From: Psychrobacter urativorans
GTDB lineage: Bacteria; Pseudomonadota; Gammaproteobacteria; Pseudomonadales; Moraxellaceae
DNA length: 64,000 nucleotides
NCBI RefSeq assembly: GCF_001298525.1
Contig: NZ_CP012678.1
Location: forward strand, 1,116,001 to 1,180,000
Direction of reading: 5' to 3'
Under the pieces are notes generated by a model. That model ran no database searches, was not told where the DNA came from, and worked only from the letters and a program-made list of their open reading frames with translations. The translations under genes were made by a program, and so were the position numbers. Shown one piece after another: positions 9,660-19,226 of the stretch (position 1 is the first letter of the stretch; every line of letters starts with the position of its first letter).

Positions 9660-10793
9660 TTGTCCCATTTATCCCCCGCCAGCGTGTCGACTCAAGCCTT
9701 TATTAAAATGCTACCAAAAGCACTATTATGTGCGGCTATTGGCACCATTGGATTGTCACTTGCCAGCTGTAGCAAATCTGAAAATACCGCTACTGATAGC
9801 GCACCAACCAATAAACAAACGCTAAATCTGTACAACTGGTCAGAATATATGCCGCAAGAGATTCTTGATAGCTTTACTAAAGAGACTGGGATTGCGGTGA
9901 ATTACACCACCTTTGACTCTAATGAAGCCATGTATGCCAAGCTAAAACTGCTCGATGACTCTAGTCAATATGACTTAGCTATTCCATCGACTTATTATGT
10001 TGAAAAAATGGCAAAGGAAGGCTTGCTGCAAGAGCTGGATAAATCCAAACTGAGCAACTTTAAAAATCTGGATACCTCATTTACCAATACCAAAGTAGAT
10101 CCTGAGAATAAATATTCTATTCCCTATATGTGGGGCAGTACTGGACTGGCGATCAATGGCGATGTCATTGACCCTGCAACGGTCAACAGTTGGAATGACT
10201 TATGGCGACCTGAATATAAAGGTCAAGTAATGCTGATGAATGATATGCGCGAAGTGTTTGGCATGGCGCTGCTGACCCTTGGTTACTCAGGTAATAGCCG
10301 CAATCCTGAAGAGATTAAAGCCGCTTATGATAAGCTCACAACGTTGATGCCTAACGTTAAAACCTTTAATTCCGATGCCTCCCGTATGCCCTACATGGAA
10401 GGGGAAACGACGATTGGTATGACGTGGAATGGTGAAGCAGTTATCGCCAATAATGAAGGTTTGACCAGCTTGGTCTATAAGTACCCAACCGAGGGCGCGA
10501 TATTATGGATGGACAACTTTGTCATTCCAAAAAATGCCAAACAAGTGGACGCGGCACATAAATTTATTAATTATCTATTACGTCCAGAGAATTCTAAGAT
10601 TGTCAGCGAAGAGATTGGTTATGCCTCGCCAAACCTTGCGGCACGTAAGCTTATGCCACTAGAGGTGCAAAATAACCCTACTATTTATCCAAGCAAAGCG
10701 ATATTGGCAAAAGCAGAGTTTCAAGAAGATGTTGGCGATGATGCGCTACAGATTTATCAGCAGTATTGGGATAAATTAAAAACCAGTCGTTAA
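9660..10793 (+). CDS. Polyamine ABC transporter substrate-binding lipoprotein (PotD/PotF type)
   Basis: 377-residue extracytoplasmic solute-binding protein. The N-terminus carries a hydrophobic signal with lipobox LASC. The mature part opens with the PotD/PotF-like segment LNLYNWSEYMPQEIL and contains further family hallmarks (YDLAIPSTYYVEKM, MWGSTGLAIN, YMEGETTIGMTWNGEA, KNAKQVDAAHKFINYLL). It should deliver spermidine or putrescine to an ABC importer, but no permease or ATPase genes are adjacent, so it stands alone. I place the start at TTG 9660, with GAGGAGA 6-7 nt upstream; the in-frame TTG at 9645 lies against that ribosome site and is less likely. Confidence 0.9.
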   Translation: MSHLSPASVSTQAFIKMLPKALLCAAIGTIGLSLASCSKSENTATDSAPTNKQTLNLYNWSEYMPQEILDSFTKETGIAVNYTTFDSNEAMYAKLKLLDDSSQYDLAIPSTYYVEKMAKEGLLQELDKSKLSNFKNLDTSFTNTKVDPENKYSIPYMWGSTGLAINGDVIDPATVNSWNDLWRPEYKGQVMLMNDMREVFGMALLTLGYSGNSRNPEEIKAAYDKLTTLMPNVKTFNSDASRMPYMEGETTIGMTWNGEAVIANNEGLTSLVYKYPTEGAILWMDNFVIPKNAKQVDAAHKFINYLLRPENSKIVSEEIGYASPNLAARKLMPLEVQNNPTIYPSKAILAKAEFQEDVGDDALQIYQQYWDKLKTSR

Positions 10794-10811
10794 TATAGCG
10801 ATGGGTGCATT

Positions 10812-10847
10812 AAAAAAACGTTGACCTTAAACCGTCAGCGTTTTTTT
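10812..10847. terminator. Bidirectional intrinsic terminator
   Basis: 14-bp stem with one G-T pair, left arm 10812-10825 (A7 then CGTTGAC), right arm 10834-10847 (GTCAGCG then T7), 8-nt loop. It serves the potD-like gene (+) and the FUSC gene (-). Confidence 0.92.
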
Positions 10848-10852
10848 AATAC

Positions 10853-12088
10853 CTATAAATCTAAATCGGTCTCACCGCCATGCTCTACGATGCGGCGCTG
10901 TTCACGGCGCTGGTAACGAACACCAGAGGCGGAAAACCAGCGCGGCTTGGTCATTTGTAATAAATCACTCAGTTGCTGTAATTGTGCTTGTAGAGTTTTT
11001 GTTAGCCAAAAATAACCCTGCCATTCAAACGCTAAATGTTGCACGCTTGGATAATCTGAGACGGCAATACGGGTAATCGGGCGAAACACCTCATCGCTAG
11101 GACTGCGCAGCACGGCTGCCATATGCTGCATCGCTTGGGTCAGCTCATGCTGGTAATGAATGAGTAAAATACGATTATCCGCATCAATCTCGATAGTCGC
11201 CAAGCGCGGTGCTGCGGTTAATAATAAATCAATGGTGCCAATAATATTGCGATGCGCACGCTGAATGGTCTCGATGGTGTCTTTATCTAGCCCTGTCTCG
11301 CTTGCTGTCGCGGCAATATGTGGACGCACCGCAAGCAGACGCTTATTAATGTCCTGTAGCGCTTTTGATAAAGCTTTATCCACTGGTACATCAGGAACAG
11401 CATGACTGGTAGGATAAATGACACTCGATACCGTGTCCACTTCGACATACTGAAAAGGCTTGTCTATTAGAGTTTCTGCATCGATATGATGACCAACACC
11501 TGCATAGAGATTACTACAGGCATCAAGATTACTTGCCAATAAAAATCGCCACATCAAGGTTGATTTGAGCGGTAAAATCAACGTCGCTGCAACAGCAATA
11601 CCAGCCCCAAGCAAAATATTAAACGCCCGATACAGCCCATCTTGAGCAATATTATCGTGATTTGGGCTGGACACTATCATTAGCATAGTGATACCGGTTA
11701 ATAGCCCAATATAGCCCAGCTGCTTGACCGCCACATAACCAATAAAACCGCTAATCACACCAATCAACACATAATATAACCACAACCAGGTATCGATATC
11801 TTGGCTTAACCATAAAAATGCTAAGCCAACCGCCACACCAAACACTGTACCCAATATCCGCTCTTTCGCCTTGGTATAAATAGCCCCTTGATATTGCAAT
11901 AAACCTAATATCACAAAAACGGTAATGGTCGTCCATTCCCCATGTGGCAAATGCGTGATTCTATTCAGCAACAATGCCGTCAATACTGCCACCCCTAAAC
12001 GTATGGCGTGCAAAACATCCGCATGCTGATAGCGTGCATAAGGCTCAATAATTGGAGCGGTCAATCGTCGCCAAAGCGTTCGTTTCAC
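10853..12088 (-). CDS. FUSC-family inner-membrane protein (aromatic acid exporter-like)
   Basis: 411 residues. The N-terminal half holds six or so hydrophobic segments (about 25-180), including WTTITVFVILGLLQYQGA and IGYVAVKQLGYIGLLTGIT, and the C-terminal half is soluble and helical. This resembles one repeat of the fusaric-acid-resistance/YccS/AaeB fold, which covers efflux components for aromatic acids and related compounds. Full-length AaeB proteins are larger, so this is the short form. The start is GTG at 12088. Substrate and any partner protein are unknown; it sits alone between two terminators. Confidence 0.78.
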   Translation of the reverse strand: MKRTLWRRLTAPIIEPYARYQHADVLHAIRLGVAVLTALLLNRITHLPHGEWTTITVFVILGLLQYQGAIYTKAKERILGTVFGVAVGLAFLWLSQDIDTWLWLYYVLIGVISGFIGYVAVKQLGYIGLLTGITMLMIVSSPNHDNIAQDGLYRAFNILLGAGIAVAATLILPLKSTLMWRFLLASNLDACSNLYAGVGHHIDAETLIDKPFQYVEVDTVSSVIYPTSHAVPDVPVDKALSKALQDINKRLLAVRPHIAATASETGLDKDTIETIQRAHRNIIGTIDLLLTAAPRLATIEIDADNRILLIHYQHELTQAMQHMAAVLRSPSDEVFRPITRIAVSDYPSVQHLAFEWQGYFWLTKTLQAQLQQLSDLLQMTKPRWFSASGVRYQRREQRRIVEHGGETDLDL

Positions 12089-12302
12089 GTAGAGATACTC
12101 TTATTAAATAAACCGTTTCATAGGTTTGATAACCAACATTCAATAACTTATATTTAATAATTAACGTTCAATAAATAATACTCAATAGTGATGAGCTATT
12201 CACGAAGAACAACACATAAAATATAGCATTTTGTGACGGCTAAAACCCAATGGTTATAAAAAATAACAGCTATTAAAAATAAAAGCATCATCATCAACAA
12301 TA

Positions 12303-12337
12303 AAAAATCCGCCAAATTTTTCATTTGACGGATTTTT
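12303..12337 (-). terminator. Intrinsic terminator after the SPOR gene
   Basis: 15-position stem with one mismatch, left arm 12303-12317 and right arm 12323-12337, with flanking A and T runs. It lies about 40 nt downstream of the SPOR-protein stop on the minus strand. Confidence 0.88.
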
Positions 12338-12378
12338 ATGAATAGTGACGTGTATTAACCATTCACATCATTTATTCT

Positions 12379-13422
12379 TTAGTTAGATTTTTCCTGTATT
12401 AACTCTTTCATACTGTCATTACTGCCTTTATCGGCACTCGCATTTCCTTTATTACTGCCAGAACTGGGTGGTTTAGGCGTGGCGACAGTAGGCAGTTTTT
12501 TCGAGTCTTTATTGTCAGAGCCGCTCGACTTTTTACTCTCTTGCTCAGATTTACGCGATTTATCATCATTTTTAGCATTCGAAGTATTATCTGCGTCAGA
12601 GGACACGATACGCTCTTCATTAACATTAATCGTATCTGAGGTATCTGCGGACTTTTGAATGCTATCAAAATTTTTGTTCTTAGATTGATTGCCACTATCA
12701 GCGCTGTCAACGTTCTCATTCTTTTTGGGCGCTTGCGGTTTTTGACGCACAGGTACTTCACGCTGCGTTGGTTTTAATTTAACCGCACGTGAACGTTTGG
12801 TACCTAAATCTTTAATCGGTTCAGGACGTTCATAATTGTCAATAATTCCGACATAACGATTAATTTCTTCAGGTATTACCCGCACATCAGCAGGCAGACC
12901 AAAATCGATCAGCTTGGCTGCGCCAACCGCCTCTTGTGGACTGCCCATAATGCCGTAAGTCAGCATATAACGCAGCTGCTTGTCCTCATCACGATAGCGG
13001 AAATAGGAGAATTTCTCCCGATCTTCGCGACCTTCTAGATAGCTGACGATGACATCATTTTCGCCAACATTCATTACTTGTACGGTCCATTTGCCTTTAT
13101 TGGCAAGCAGATAGCGCTTATCTTTGAATTCGTCAGGATAGTTACGTAAATCGCGCACGGTCTCTTCAAAATTAATCGGCTGTACATCCGTATCCAGCTC
13201 GTGTAGCGCAGCGATTGACATTGGTTGTTCAAGCTCGGTAATCAAAGCTTGCGGCGCTGAGATGGGTGCGTTCTCTATTCTAGCACCGACTGCTGGGGTC
13301 TGACTGAACATCCAAACCAGTGCAGTAGCGACCCCGAGCAGCAAGGTCATCAACAGCCAAATGATTGCTTGGCGGCGATATGACTTGCTCGCGGGACGAG
13401 TCGTCGTGCTCGGTGCTGCCAT
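12379..13422 (-). CDS. SPOR-domain membrane protein, DamX-like
   Basis: 347 residues. A basic N-terminus is followed by one membrane segment (about 18-40) and a SPOR-like domain (about 110-183: KWTVQVMNVG to LPADVRVI), then a low-complexity tail rich in Ser, Lys, Asn and Asp. SPOR domains bind denuded glycan strands at the division septum. The position directly after aroB matches that of damX in E. coli (aroK-aroB-damX) and a SPOR gene in Pseudomonas, which supports a DamX-like division role. Here the SPOR domain is central rather than C-terminal as in DamX. AAGGA lies 7 nt before the ATG. Confidence 0.8.
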   Translation of the reverse strand: MAAPSTTTRPASKSYRRQAIIWLLMTLLLGVATALVWMFSQTPAVGARIENAPISAPQALITELEQPMSIAALHELDTDVQPINFEETVRDLRNYPDEFKDKRYLLANKGKWTVQVMNVGENDVIVSYLEGREDREKFSYFRYRDEDKQLRYMLTYGIMGSPQEAVGAAKLIDFGLPADVRVIPEEINRYVGIIDNYERPEPIKDLGTKRSRAVKLKPTQREVPVRQKPQAPKKNENVDSADSGNQSKNKNFDSIQKSADTSDTINVNEERIVSSDADNTSNAKNDDKSRKSEQESKKSSGSDNKDSKKLPTVATPKPPSSGSNKGNASADKGSNDSMKELIQEKSN

Positions 13423-13517
13423 GAGTGTATCCTTGGTAAAATATAATTAAACGTGCCGATAAAATGGTTCAAACGAAATGTACGGTTAATACAACTCGTA
13501 CGTTTATTGCCACTTTA

Positions 13518-14624
13518 TCAGGCGTGTTGTGACAAAACCTCAATCAGCATTTGCTCATCAAAGTCAGCCGTTAATACAGCGTCACCCAGTGATTTTAACA
13601 AAATAAGACGGATTTGTCCCTGTTTCACTTTTTTATCATGACCCATTAAGTCTAAAGCGTTATCGACAGCGATAGGTGGCGGCGTGGTCGGTAGGTTTGC
13701 CAATGCTAAAACGCGCTTGGTTCGTGCCACATCATCTAGACTTAACCAACCAAGCTTTTGTGACAGCTCAGCCGCTTGTATCATGCCCGCAGCAACCGCT
13801 TCGCCATGTAGCCAATTGCCATAGCCTTCATGGGTTTCAATCACATGACCAAACGTATGACCAAAATTCAGTATGGCGCGAATACCAGATTCCCGCTCAT
13901 CTTGAGCGACGATATCAGCTTTGTACTGACAGCAGCGTTTTACGGCTTCGCCCAGTACCGCCAAATCAAGCGCCATCATTGCGAGGAGATTTTGCTCAAG
14001 CCACGTTAAAAAATCCACATCCATAATCAAGGCGTATTTAATCACCTCAGCAAGACCTGCAGATAATTCGCGCGCGGGTAAGGTTTGCAAAGTGCTCATA
14101 TCCGCCAACACCATTTGCGGCTGCCAAAACGCACCAATCATATTTTTGCCTTGCGGATGATTGATACCTGTTTTGCCGCCCACACTCGAGTCTACTTGCG
14201 ACAATAGCGTGGTTGGTATTTGAATAAAATTTACCCCACGCATAAAGCTAGCCGCGGCAAAACCTGTCATATCACCCACCACACCACCGCCGAGCGCGAT
14301 TAAGGTCACATCACGGTTAAAGTGCTGCGTCATTAAGACGTCATAAATTTGATTAATACTGGCTTGATTTTTATACTGCTCGCCATCTTTTAGCACACAA
14401 ACGGCAACTGTAAATTGCGCGGCAAGCTGTTCTTGTAACGATTGTAAATATAAAGGCGCAACCGTCTCATTGGTGACAATCAGTACTTGCTGACCACTGA
14501 TATAAGGAGCAACTTCAGCCGCCATATTACATGTTTCAGTAATGATAATTGGATAATCATGGCTTTGCGTGTGTACAGTTAAGCCATCATGAAACTGTGG
14601 CGTTGTCATTAGTGGCGTTGTCAT
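13518..14624 (-). CDS. aroB: 3-dehydroquinate synthase
   Basis: 368 residues, usual length. It converts DAHP to 3-dehydroquinate, step two of the shikimate pathway, with NAD and a divalent metal. Seen: the nucleotide-binding segment [13 protein letters not shown], the phosphate-binding segment [18 protein letters not shown] and the metal-ligand region [12 protein letters not shown] with HGEAVAAGM. The first ATG at 14624 has AGGAG 6 nt upstream; the in-frame ATG five codons later has no ribosome site. It follows aroK by 46 nt and is probably co-transcribed with it and with the SPOR gene. Confidence 0.97.
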   Translation of the reverse strand: MTTPLMTTPQFHDGLTVHTQSHDYPIIITETCNMAAEVAPYISGQQVLIVTNETVAPLYLQSLQEQLAAQFTVAVCVLKDGEQYKNQASINQIYDVLMTQHFNRDVTLIALGGGVVGDMTGFAAASFMRGVNFIQIPTTLLSQVDSSVGGKTGINHPQGKNMIGAFWQPQMVLADMSTLQTLPARELSAGLAEVIKYALIMDVDFLTWLEQNLLAMMALDLAVLGEAVKRCCQYKADIVAQDERESGIRAILNFGHTFGHVIETHEGYGNWLHGEAVAAGMIQAAELSQKLGWLSLDDVARTKRVLALANLPTTPPPIAVDNALDLMGHDKKVKQGQIRLILLKSLGDAVLTADFDEQMLIEVLSQHA

Positions 14625-14670
14625 AAAATACTCCTGAAGACATGTTAACTCAATGCCTTGAATAAGTTGA

Positions 14671-15252
14671 TTACAATTCGTCTTCAGACAATTTTAGGTC
14701 TGGTATAACCGTAGGGGATGTAGAAAAAGACGCCAGCTGCTGCAATAATTGATGCACCATATGCCGCGGATAAGTATGACCCGTCGGCATAATAATATGC
14801 GCAACTTGACGATAGAGCGGGTCTCGAACCCGATATAGGTCGTGTAGAATTTTTCTCGGATTGGGCTGTTGTAATAGTGGACGCGACTTGTCTTTAGCAG
14901 TTCGTGACATCTGCACGTCAACAGGCGCATTCAAATAAATGACAATACCACGCTGATGCAAAAATTCCCGATTTTCAGCACTCATCACCGCGCCACCACC
15001 TGTCGCTAGCACAATTTGCTTATGCTGAGTCAGCTCATCAATGGCACGCGTCTCACGCTCACGAAAACCTGCTTCGCCTTCTTTCGCAAATATCCACGGG
15101 ATATCCGCACCCGTCTGCAACTCCACATACCAATCACTGTCGACAAACTCGCGTCCTAAATACTTAGCAAGCAAGCGTCCAATAGTGGTCTTCCCTGCAC
15201 CCATTGGTCCGACTAAGAATACCGATGGCAATTCCTCCAACATAACACTCAC
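14671..15252 (-). CDS. aroK: Shikimate kinase
   Basis: 193 residues. It phosphorylates shikimate with ATP. The Walker A loop GPMGAGKTT is at 15-23, the substrate Asp pair DSD is at 38-40 and the GGG motif is in ATGGGAVM. The start is ambiguous between GTG 15252 and ATG 15243, three codons apart; neither has a strong ribosome site. The C-terminal 20 residues extend beyond the usual kinase core. The gene follows pilQ after an intrinsic terminator, so aroK-aroB probably has its own promoter in the 171-nt gap. Confidence 0.96.
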   Translation of the reverse strand: MSVMLEELPSVFLVGPMGAGKTTIGRLLAKYLGREFVDSDWYVELQTGADIPWIFAKEGEAGFRERETRAIDELTQHKQIVLATGGGAVMSAENREFLHQRGIVIYLNAPVDVQMSRTAKDKSRPLLQQPNPRKILHDLYRVRDPLYRQVAHIIMPTGHTYPRHMVHQLLQQLASFSTSPTVIPDLKLSEDEL

Positions 15253-15368
15253 TCAAATAAATTCCACTATGATACAACGTCATCGATATTCTGGCTAGTA
15301 ATGTGCGCTGATTATTAACAGTAAAATCAGTTACTAACCACATTAATGATTATTAAAAGCTAGCCCAT

Positions 15369-15398
15369 AAAAAAGCAAGCCTTGAAGCTTGCTTTTTT
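15369..15398 (-). terminator. Intrinsic terminator between pilQ and aroK
   Basis: Perfect 12-bp stem AAAAAAGCAAGC (15369-15380) with GCTTGCTTTTTT (15387-15398), 6-nt loop, T6 on either strand. It ends the pilMNOPQ transcript. Confidence 0.92.
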
Positions 15399-15423
15399 AT
15401 CACGAAACTATTACCAATAATGC

Positions 15424-17916
15424 TTAATTTAAACGACTGATGCCATCATTGATTAACTTTGGTGTCACAAAAATTAATAACTCTTGTTTATCGTTATTAC
15501 GCATAGTACGGCGGAACGCTTGCCCAATATAAGGTAAGTCACCTAGGAATGGGACTTTCTCTACACCATTACTGGTACGGTTTCTAAAGATACCGCCAAG
15601 TACGATAGTTTGACCATCTTCGACAATCACATTAGTGGTAATAGCATCTTCTGCAATAGCCACCTGACCGTTAATAATGGTTGGCGTACCGTTGGTAATA
15701 TTTAGCTTTAATCCAATTTTACCATCTGGTGTGATATTTGGTGTGGCTTCCAGACTCAATGCCGCTTCTTTAAAGCTGATAGCCGTTGCGCCACTGGCAG
15801 ACGCTTCTTGATAAGGAATCTGCGTACCTGAAGACACTTTTGCCGTTTGTTTGTCGGTGGTCAAAATCTTCGGCGTGGAGATAACCTCACCGCGATTGTC
15901 CGCTTGTAGTGCTGACAATTCAAGATCCAGCATGACATCTGACATACTCAGCAAGCCAAAAGCAATACGTCCTGCTGGGTTGGCAACGCCTAAATCAACG
16001 TTTAAGTTATCAGGACGACTGATCTCATATTTTGGATAAGAGACGGTCTGACCATTGATCGTGGTAGTTTGGATATCAAAATCTTTTAAATCCCATAACG
16101 TCTGATTACTACCGCCAACCAGCAAGTTACGGTTATTGGCAGCACCATTAGACAAGATACCCCAACGTACGCCAATCTCTTTACTAAAGGTATCAGAGGC
16201 ACTCACAATACGCGCCTCAATCATCACTTGGCGCACAGGAATATCGATTTTACTAATGAGATTATGAATATTTTCGATACTACGTGGCACATCTTTGATG
16301 ATCAAGGTATTGGTACGATCATCAACCGTTACCGTACCGCGATTCGACAGCAAGGTATTATTTTCATCGGCACGGTTGGTGGTTGTGCCACTATTATTAT
16401 TTGATGCGCCACTACCTTGAGAAATCAGTGTCAATACGTCTGCAGCTTTAGCATAGCTTAAGCGAATATATTCCGTACGTAACGGCTCATACGCCTCAAC
16501 TGCTAACTGCGCCTCAAGCTCTTGCGCTTCTTGAGTCGCCAGCTCCGCAGAAGGCGCAACTAAAATGACATTACCATTTTCGCGCTTACCCAAACTCTTA
16601 CTTTTTAGAATAATATCTAATGCTTGATCCCAAGGCACATTGACCAGACGCAAGGTAATATTGCCAGCAACCGAATCACTCGCCACGATATTCATGTCGG
16701 TAAACTGCGCTAAGATATCAAGAACGCTACGAATCTCAACATCTTGAAATTCCATTGATAACGCTTCACCTTTATACACTTTCTCTTCAATCGTTGGCTC
16801 ACGTAGCAATTCAGGTTTGCTGATGCCAATATTTAGCTGATTGCCAGACTGAAAGGCTTGATACTCATAATCAGCGTTCATATTGATAGTAATGACGCCA
16901 TTTTGTCCCTGATTTCTAGTATCAATACTGCCGACCAAACCACTATTCACATTTAATCGGCGTAATAGATTTTTAGGGACGGTACTACCCGTTAGACGCA
17001 CGACCAGCTTATTACCTTGACGCTGTATGTCTACTGGAATGGCTTCATTAGCAAGCGCAATATTGACGTTACCACCACCATTACTACCTGCTGCAAAGTT
17101 CAGCGCCGATAGACCATCATAGCTATATTGCTGACTGACTTGTGAGGAAGCCAGTCTTGGGTCTAATAAAGGATTGACGCGTACAACCATAGTATCCGCT
17201 GGCGCTTGATTTTTAATGGTCGTCGAGCCAGTAACAATAGGGGCAACTGCGACACTACTGGTCTCGATAATCGGCGTGACGACTGCCGTCGTGGTCAAAC
17301 TGTCATTACTAGTGACGACGACATTAGGCACAGTCACACTATTAGGCACAGTCACACTATTAGGCGTGGTAACAATAGGCGTAACGACTGGTACGGCGAC
17401 AGTGGTTGCTGAACGGACGACTCTTTTGTTAACAACGGGACGATTGGGCTCAGTAAGCGTCAATAATAAATCATTGCCACTGATTGCCGTAGAATAACTA
17501 CCCTCTTGTTTTAGCCCCACTATCAGGCGGGTGGTGCTGTCGTTACTCAAAGTGGTGACATCATTAACCATACCGATATTATAGTCAGTAAAGCGACTGG
17601 CAAGACCATTTTGTACTTTTTCAAAATCTAATACTAAACGGTTTGGATCGGCAAGCTGGTAAGCAGTCGGTACTACTGGCGCACCTGAAAATCCTAAACG
17701 TAATTGGGTCACAGCAGGCGCTGTTTGTACCACAGAAACGTTATTAATACGCTGATCGGCAGCATAGGCGCTACTGCTAATCGCAACCATACTGGCTACC
17801 AATACAGGCATAGCAAAGCTAGAGGCAGATAGGGCGAAGGTGGCGGATACGCAGTTACTCATTATCGTTCTCTTATTATGGTTGTTGCGTATTACCTTAT
17901 TGTTGCGTACTGTCAT
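15424..17916 (-). CDS. pilQ: Type IV pilus secretin PilQ
   Basis: 830-residue outer-membrane secretin through which the type IV pilus exits and which also serves DNA uptake. Layout: signal peptide ending at SSAYA-A, AMIN domains (about 55-160 and 270-390), the STN-type segment YKGEALSMEFQDVEIRSVLDILAQ (about 395-460), an N1/NolW domain and the secretin core with VPFLGDLPYIGQAFR near the C-terminus. A Val/Thr/Ser/Pro-rich linker between the AMIN repeats includes a tandem NSVTVP repeat. The ATG at 17916 has GAGGA 7 nt upstream, so the longer N-terminus is preferred over the ATG 18 codons in. It begins 27 nt after the pilP stop. Confidence 0.96.
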   Translation of the reverse strand: MTVRNNKVIRNNHNKRTIMSNCVSATFALSASSFAMPVLVASMVAISSSAYAADQRINNVSVVQTAPAVTQLRLGFSGAPVVPTAYQLADPNRLVLDFEKVQNGLASRFTDYNIGMVNDVTTLSNDSTTRLIVGLKQEGSYSTAISGNDLLLTLTEPNRPVVNKRVVRSATTVAVPVVTPIVTTPNSVTVPNSVTVPNVVVTSNDSLTTTAVVTPIIETSSVAVAPIVTGSTTIKNQAPADTMVVRVNPLLDPRLASSQVSQQYSYDGLSALNFAAGSNGGGNVNIALANEAIPVDIQRQGNKLVVRLTGSTVPKNLLRRLNVNSGLVGSIDTRNQGQNGVITINMNADYEYQAFQSGNQLNIGISKPELLREPTIEEKVYKGEALSMEFQDVEIRSVLDILAQFTDMNIVASDSVAGNITLRLVNVPWDQALDIILKSKSLGKRENGNVILVAPSAELATQEAQELEAQLAVEAYEPLRTEYIRLSYAKAADVLTLISQGSGASNNNSGTTTNRADENNTLLSNRGTVTVDDRTNTLIIKDVPRSIENIHNLISKIDIPVRQVMIEARIVSASDTFSKEIGVRWGILSNGAANNRNLLVGGSNQTLWDLKDFDIQTTTINGQTVSYPKYEISRPDNLNVDLGVANPAGRIAFGLLSMSDVMLDLELSALQADNRGEVISTPKILTTDKQTAKVSSGTQIPYQEASASGATAISFKEAALSLEATPNITPDGKIGLKLNITNGTPTIINGQVAIAEDAITTNVIVEDGQTIVLGGIFRNRTSNGVEKVPFLGDLPYIGQAFRRTMRNNDKQELLIFVTPKLINDGISRLN
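17323..17365. repeat. 18-nt tandem repeat in pilQ linker
   Basis: Two identical copies of ATTAGGCACAGTCACACT (17323-17340, 17341-17358) and the first seven bases of a third. It is in frame and encodes NSVTVP repeats in the linker between the AMIN domains. Confidence 0.85.
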
Positions 17917-17943
17917 TACTTATTCCTCAAAAAATCTGCCAAC

Positions 17944-18492
17944 TTAACTAATAGGAGAAACCAGCGACTGGGGTCTTTCAACGAACCCTGCGCGGCTGTC
18001 TGGCACAATTTCAATCAAATTAATCTGAGTTGGCGTGATTTCAACAATACGCCCATAATTTAAACCAAGATAATCACCCACCTTGACGCTTGCGACCGAA
18101 CTATCAGGGCGCTGTACTAACGCATACTGCTGACCCTCAGGCGAGATGACCATACCGCGAAACGTCAGCTGCGCGAGTTCATACTGCTCAAGCGGCTGTT
18201 TTGGACGCGTAATATCAGGTTGAACCCCATCAAGAGACGCCTCAGGCGCTTGCACATTAACCAAACTGGGTGGCAAAAATGGACTGCGAAGCATATTGGC
18301 ACTATAGACAAAATCTTCTATCAACTCCGCTTTTGGCGGGGGTGTAATAGGCTGTGCAGGCTCATTCCGAATCGCATTCATCGCTTGTTCAGCCACACCA
18401 ATGCGATCAGTACAGCCTGTCAACCCTAAAGCGACGACACTCACAGTCAAAAGTACTGGCAATTGCTTGAACGGAAAGTGAAAAATACCCAT
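17944..18492 (-). CDS. pilP: Type IV pilus lipoprotein PilP
   Basis: 182 residues, usual size. The signal has lipobox LTGC, so it is anchored as a lipoprotein and links the PilNO inner-membrane ring to PilQ in the periplasm. The C-terminal half (about 95-175) is the HR domain with LTFRGMVISPEGQQYALVQ and VKVGDYLGLNYGRI. The start codon overlaps the pilO stop as TAATG, indicating coupled translation. Confidence 0.94.
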   Translation of the reverse strand: MGIFHFPFKQLPVLLTVSVVALGLTGCTDRIGVAEQAMNAIRNEPAQPITPPPKAELIEDFVYSANMLRSPFLPPSLVNVQAPEASLDGVQPDITRPKQPLEQYELAQLTFRGMVISPEGQQYALVQRPDSSVASVKVGDYLGLNYGRIVEITPTQINLIEIVPDSRAGFVERPQSLVSPIS

Positions 18493-19226
18493 TAGTTGCC
18501 TCCCGCTGTAGCATCGGCTGCTGGAGAAGCGGCATCATCTACTGTTTTATCTTCAGTCGAAGGCTCTTTTGAGCGATAGGTTTTGGTTTGTAACACCAAA
18601 TTTAGCTCCGGTATAGCATCTAAAGAAGGCTGCGGATTCACCACTTCAAAGTCATGCATGGTAAAAATACGCGGTAGCGCAGCAAGCCCACTAATAAAGC
18701 TACCAAACTCATGATAGTCGCCCAAAGCTGCAATACGAATCGGCTGCTCAATGAAAAACTCATTCTCAATTTCAGGCTCAACTGAGATATCCTGAAAACG
18801 AATGTTACTACCGACACCTGTCATATTGATACCTTCCAGCAACTCTGATACTCGCGTATCTTTTGGTAACTGATCTAGTAAGGTAGTAAACTCCGCTTCC
18901 ATTTGCATCACTTGTGTTTTATAAGCGTTTAAGTGACGAGCACGGGATTCTTTTTCACGGTAACTGGTCAGAAGCGTTTGCTGTTCACTTTCAGCCGCAG
19001 TGATTTCGTCTATTTTACTGCTGATGGGTAGTGCCCAAGCCAATGCAGCGATCAATGCCACGATAAATCCTAGTACCGTTATCTTAACCGGTAGCGGCCA
19101 GCTGCCATAGTTTTCACTGTCTAGTGACTCAAAACTGCGACGAAACTCATTAAAATCAAAAGATTTCTTAGTACGCACCGCTGTTTTTTTCTTTTTCAGT
19201 AAGATTTTTTTGCGGACAAGTTTCAC
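18492..19226 (-). CDS. pilO: Type IV pilus alignment protein PilO
   Basis: 244 residues. A long basic cytoplasmic N-terminus (about 1-45) is followed by one membrane segment (about 48-68), a coiled coil (about 70-120) and a ferredoxin-like periplasmic domain (about 125-215). It forms heterodimers with PilN in the inner-membrane alignment complex. The GTG start overlaps the pilN stop by 4 nt (GTGA) and its stop overlaps pilP's start. Confidence 0.94.
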   Translation of the reverse strand: MKLVRKKILLKKKKTAVRTKKSFDFNEFRRSFESLDSENYGSWPLPVKITVLGFIVALIAALAWALPISSKIDEITAAESEQQTLLTSYREKESRARHLNAYKTQVMQMEAEFTTLLDQLPKDTRVSELLEGINMTGVGSNIRFQDISVEPEIENEFFIEQPIRIAALGDYHEFGSFISGLAALPRIFTMHDFEVVNPQPSLDAIPELNLVLQTKTYRSKEPSTEDKTVDDAASPAADATAGGN

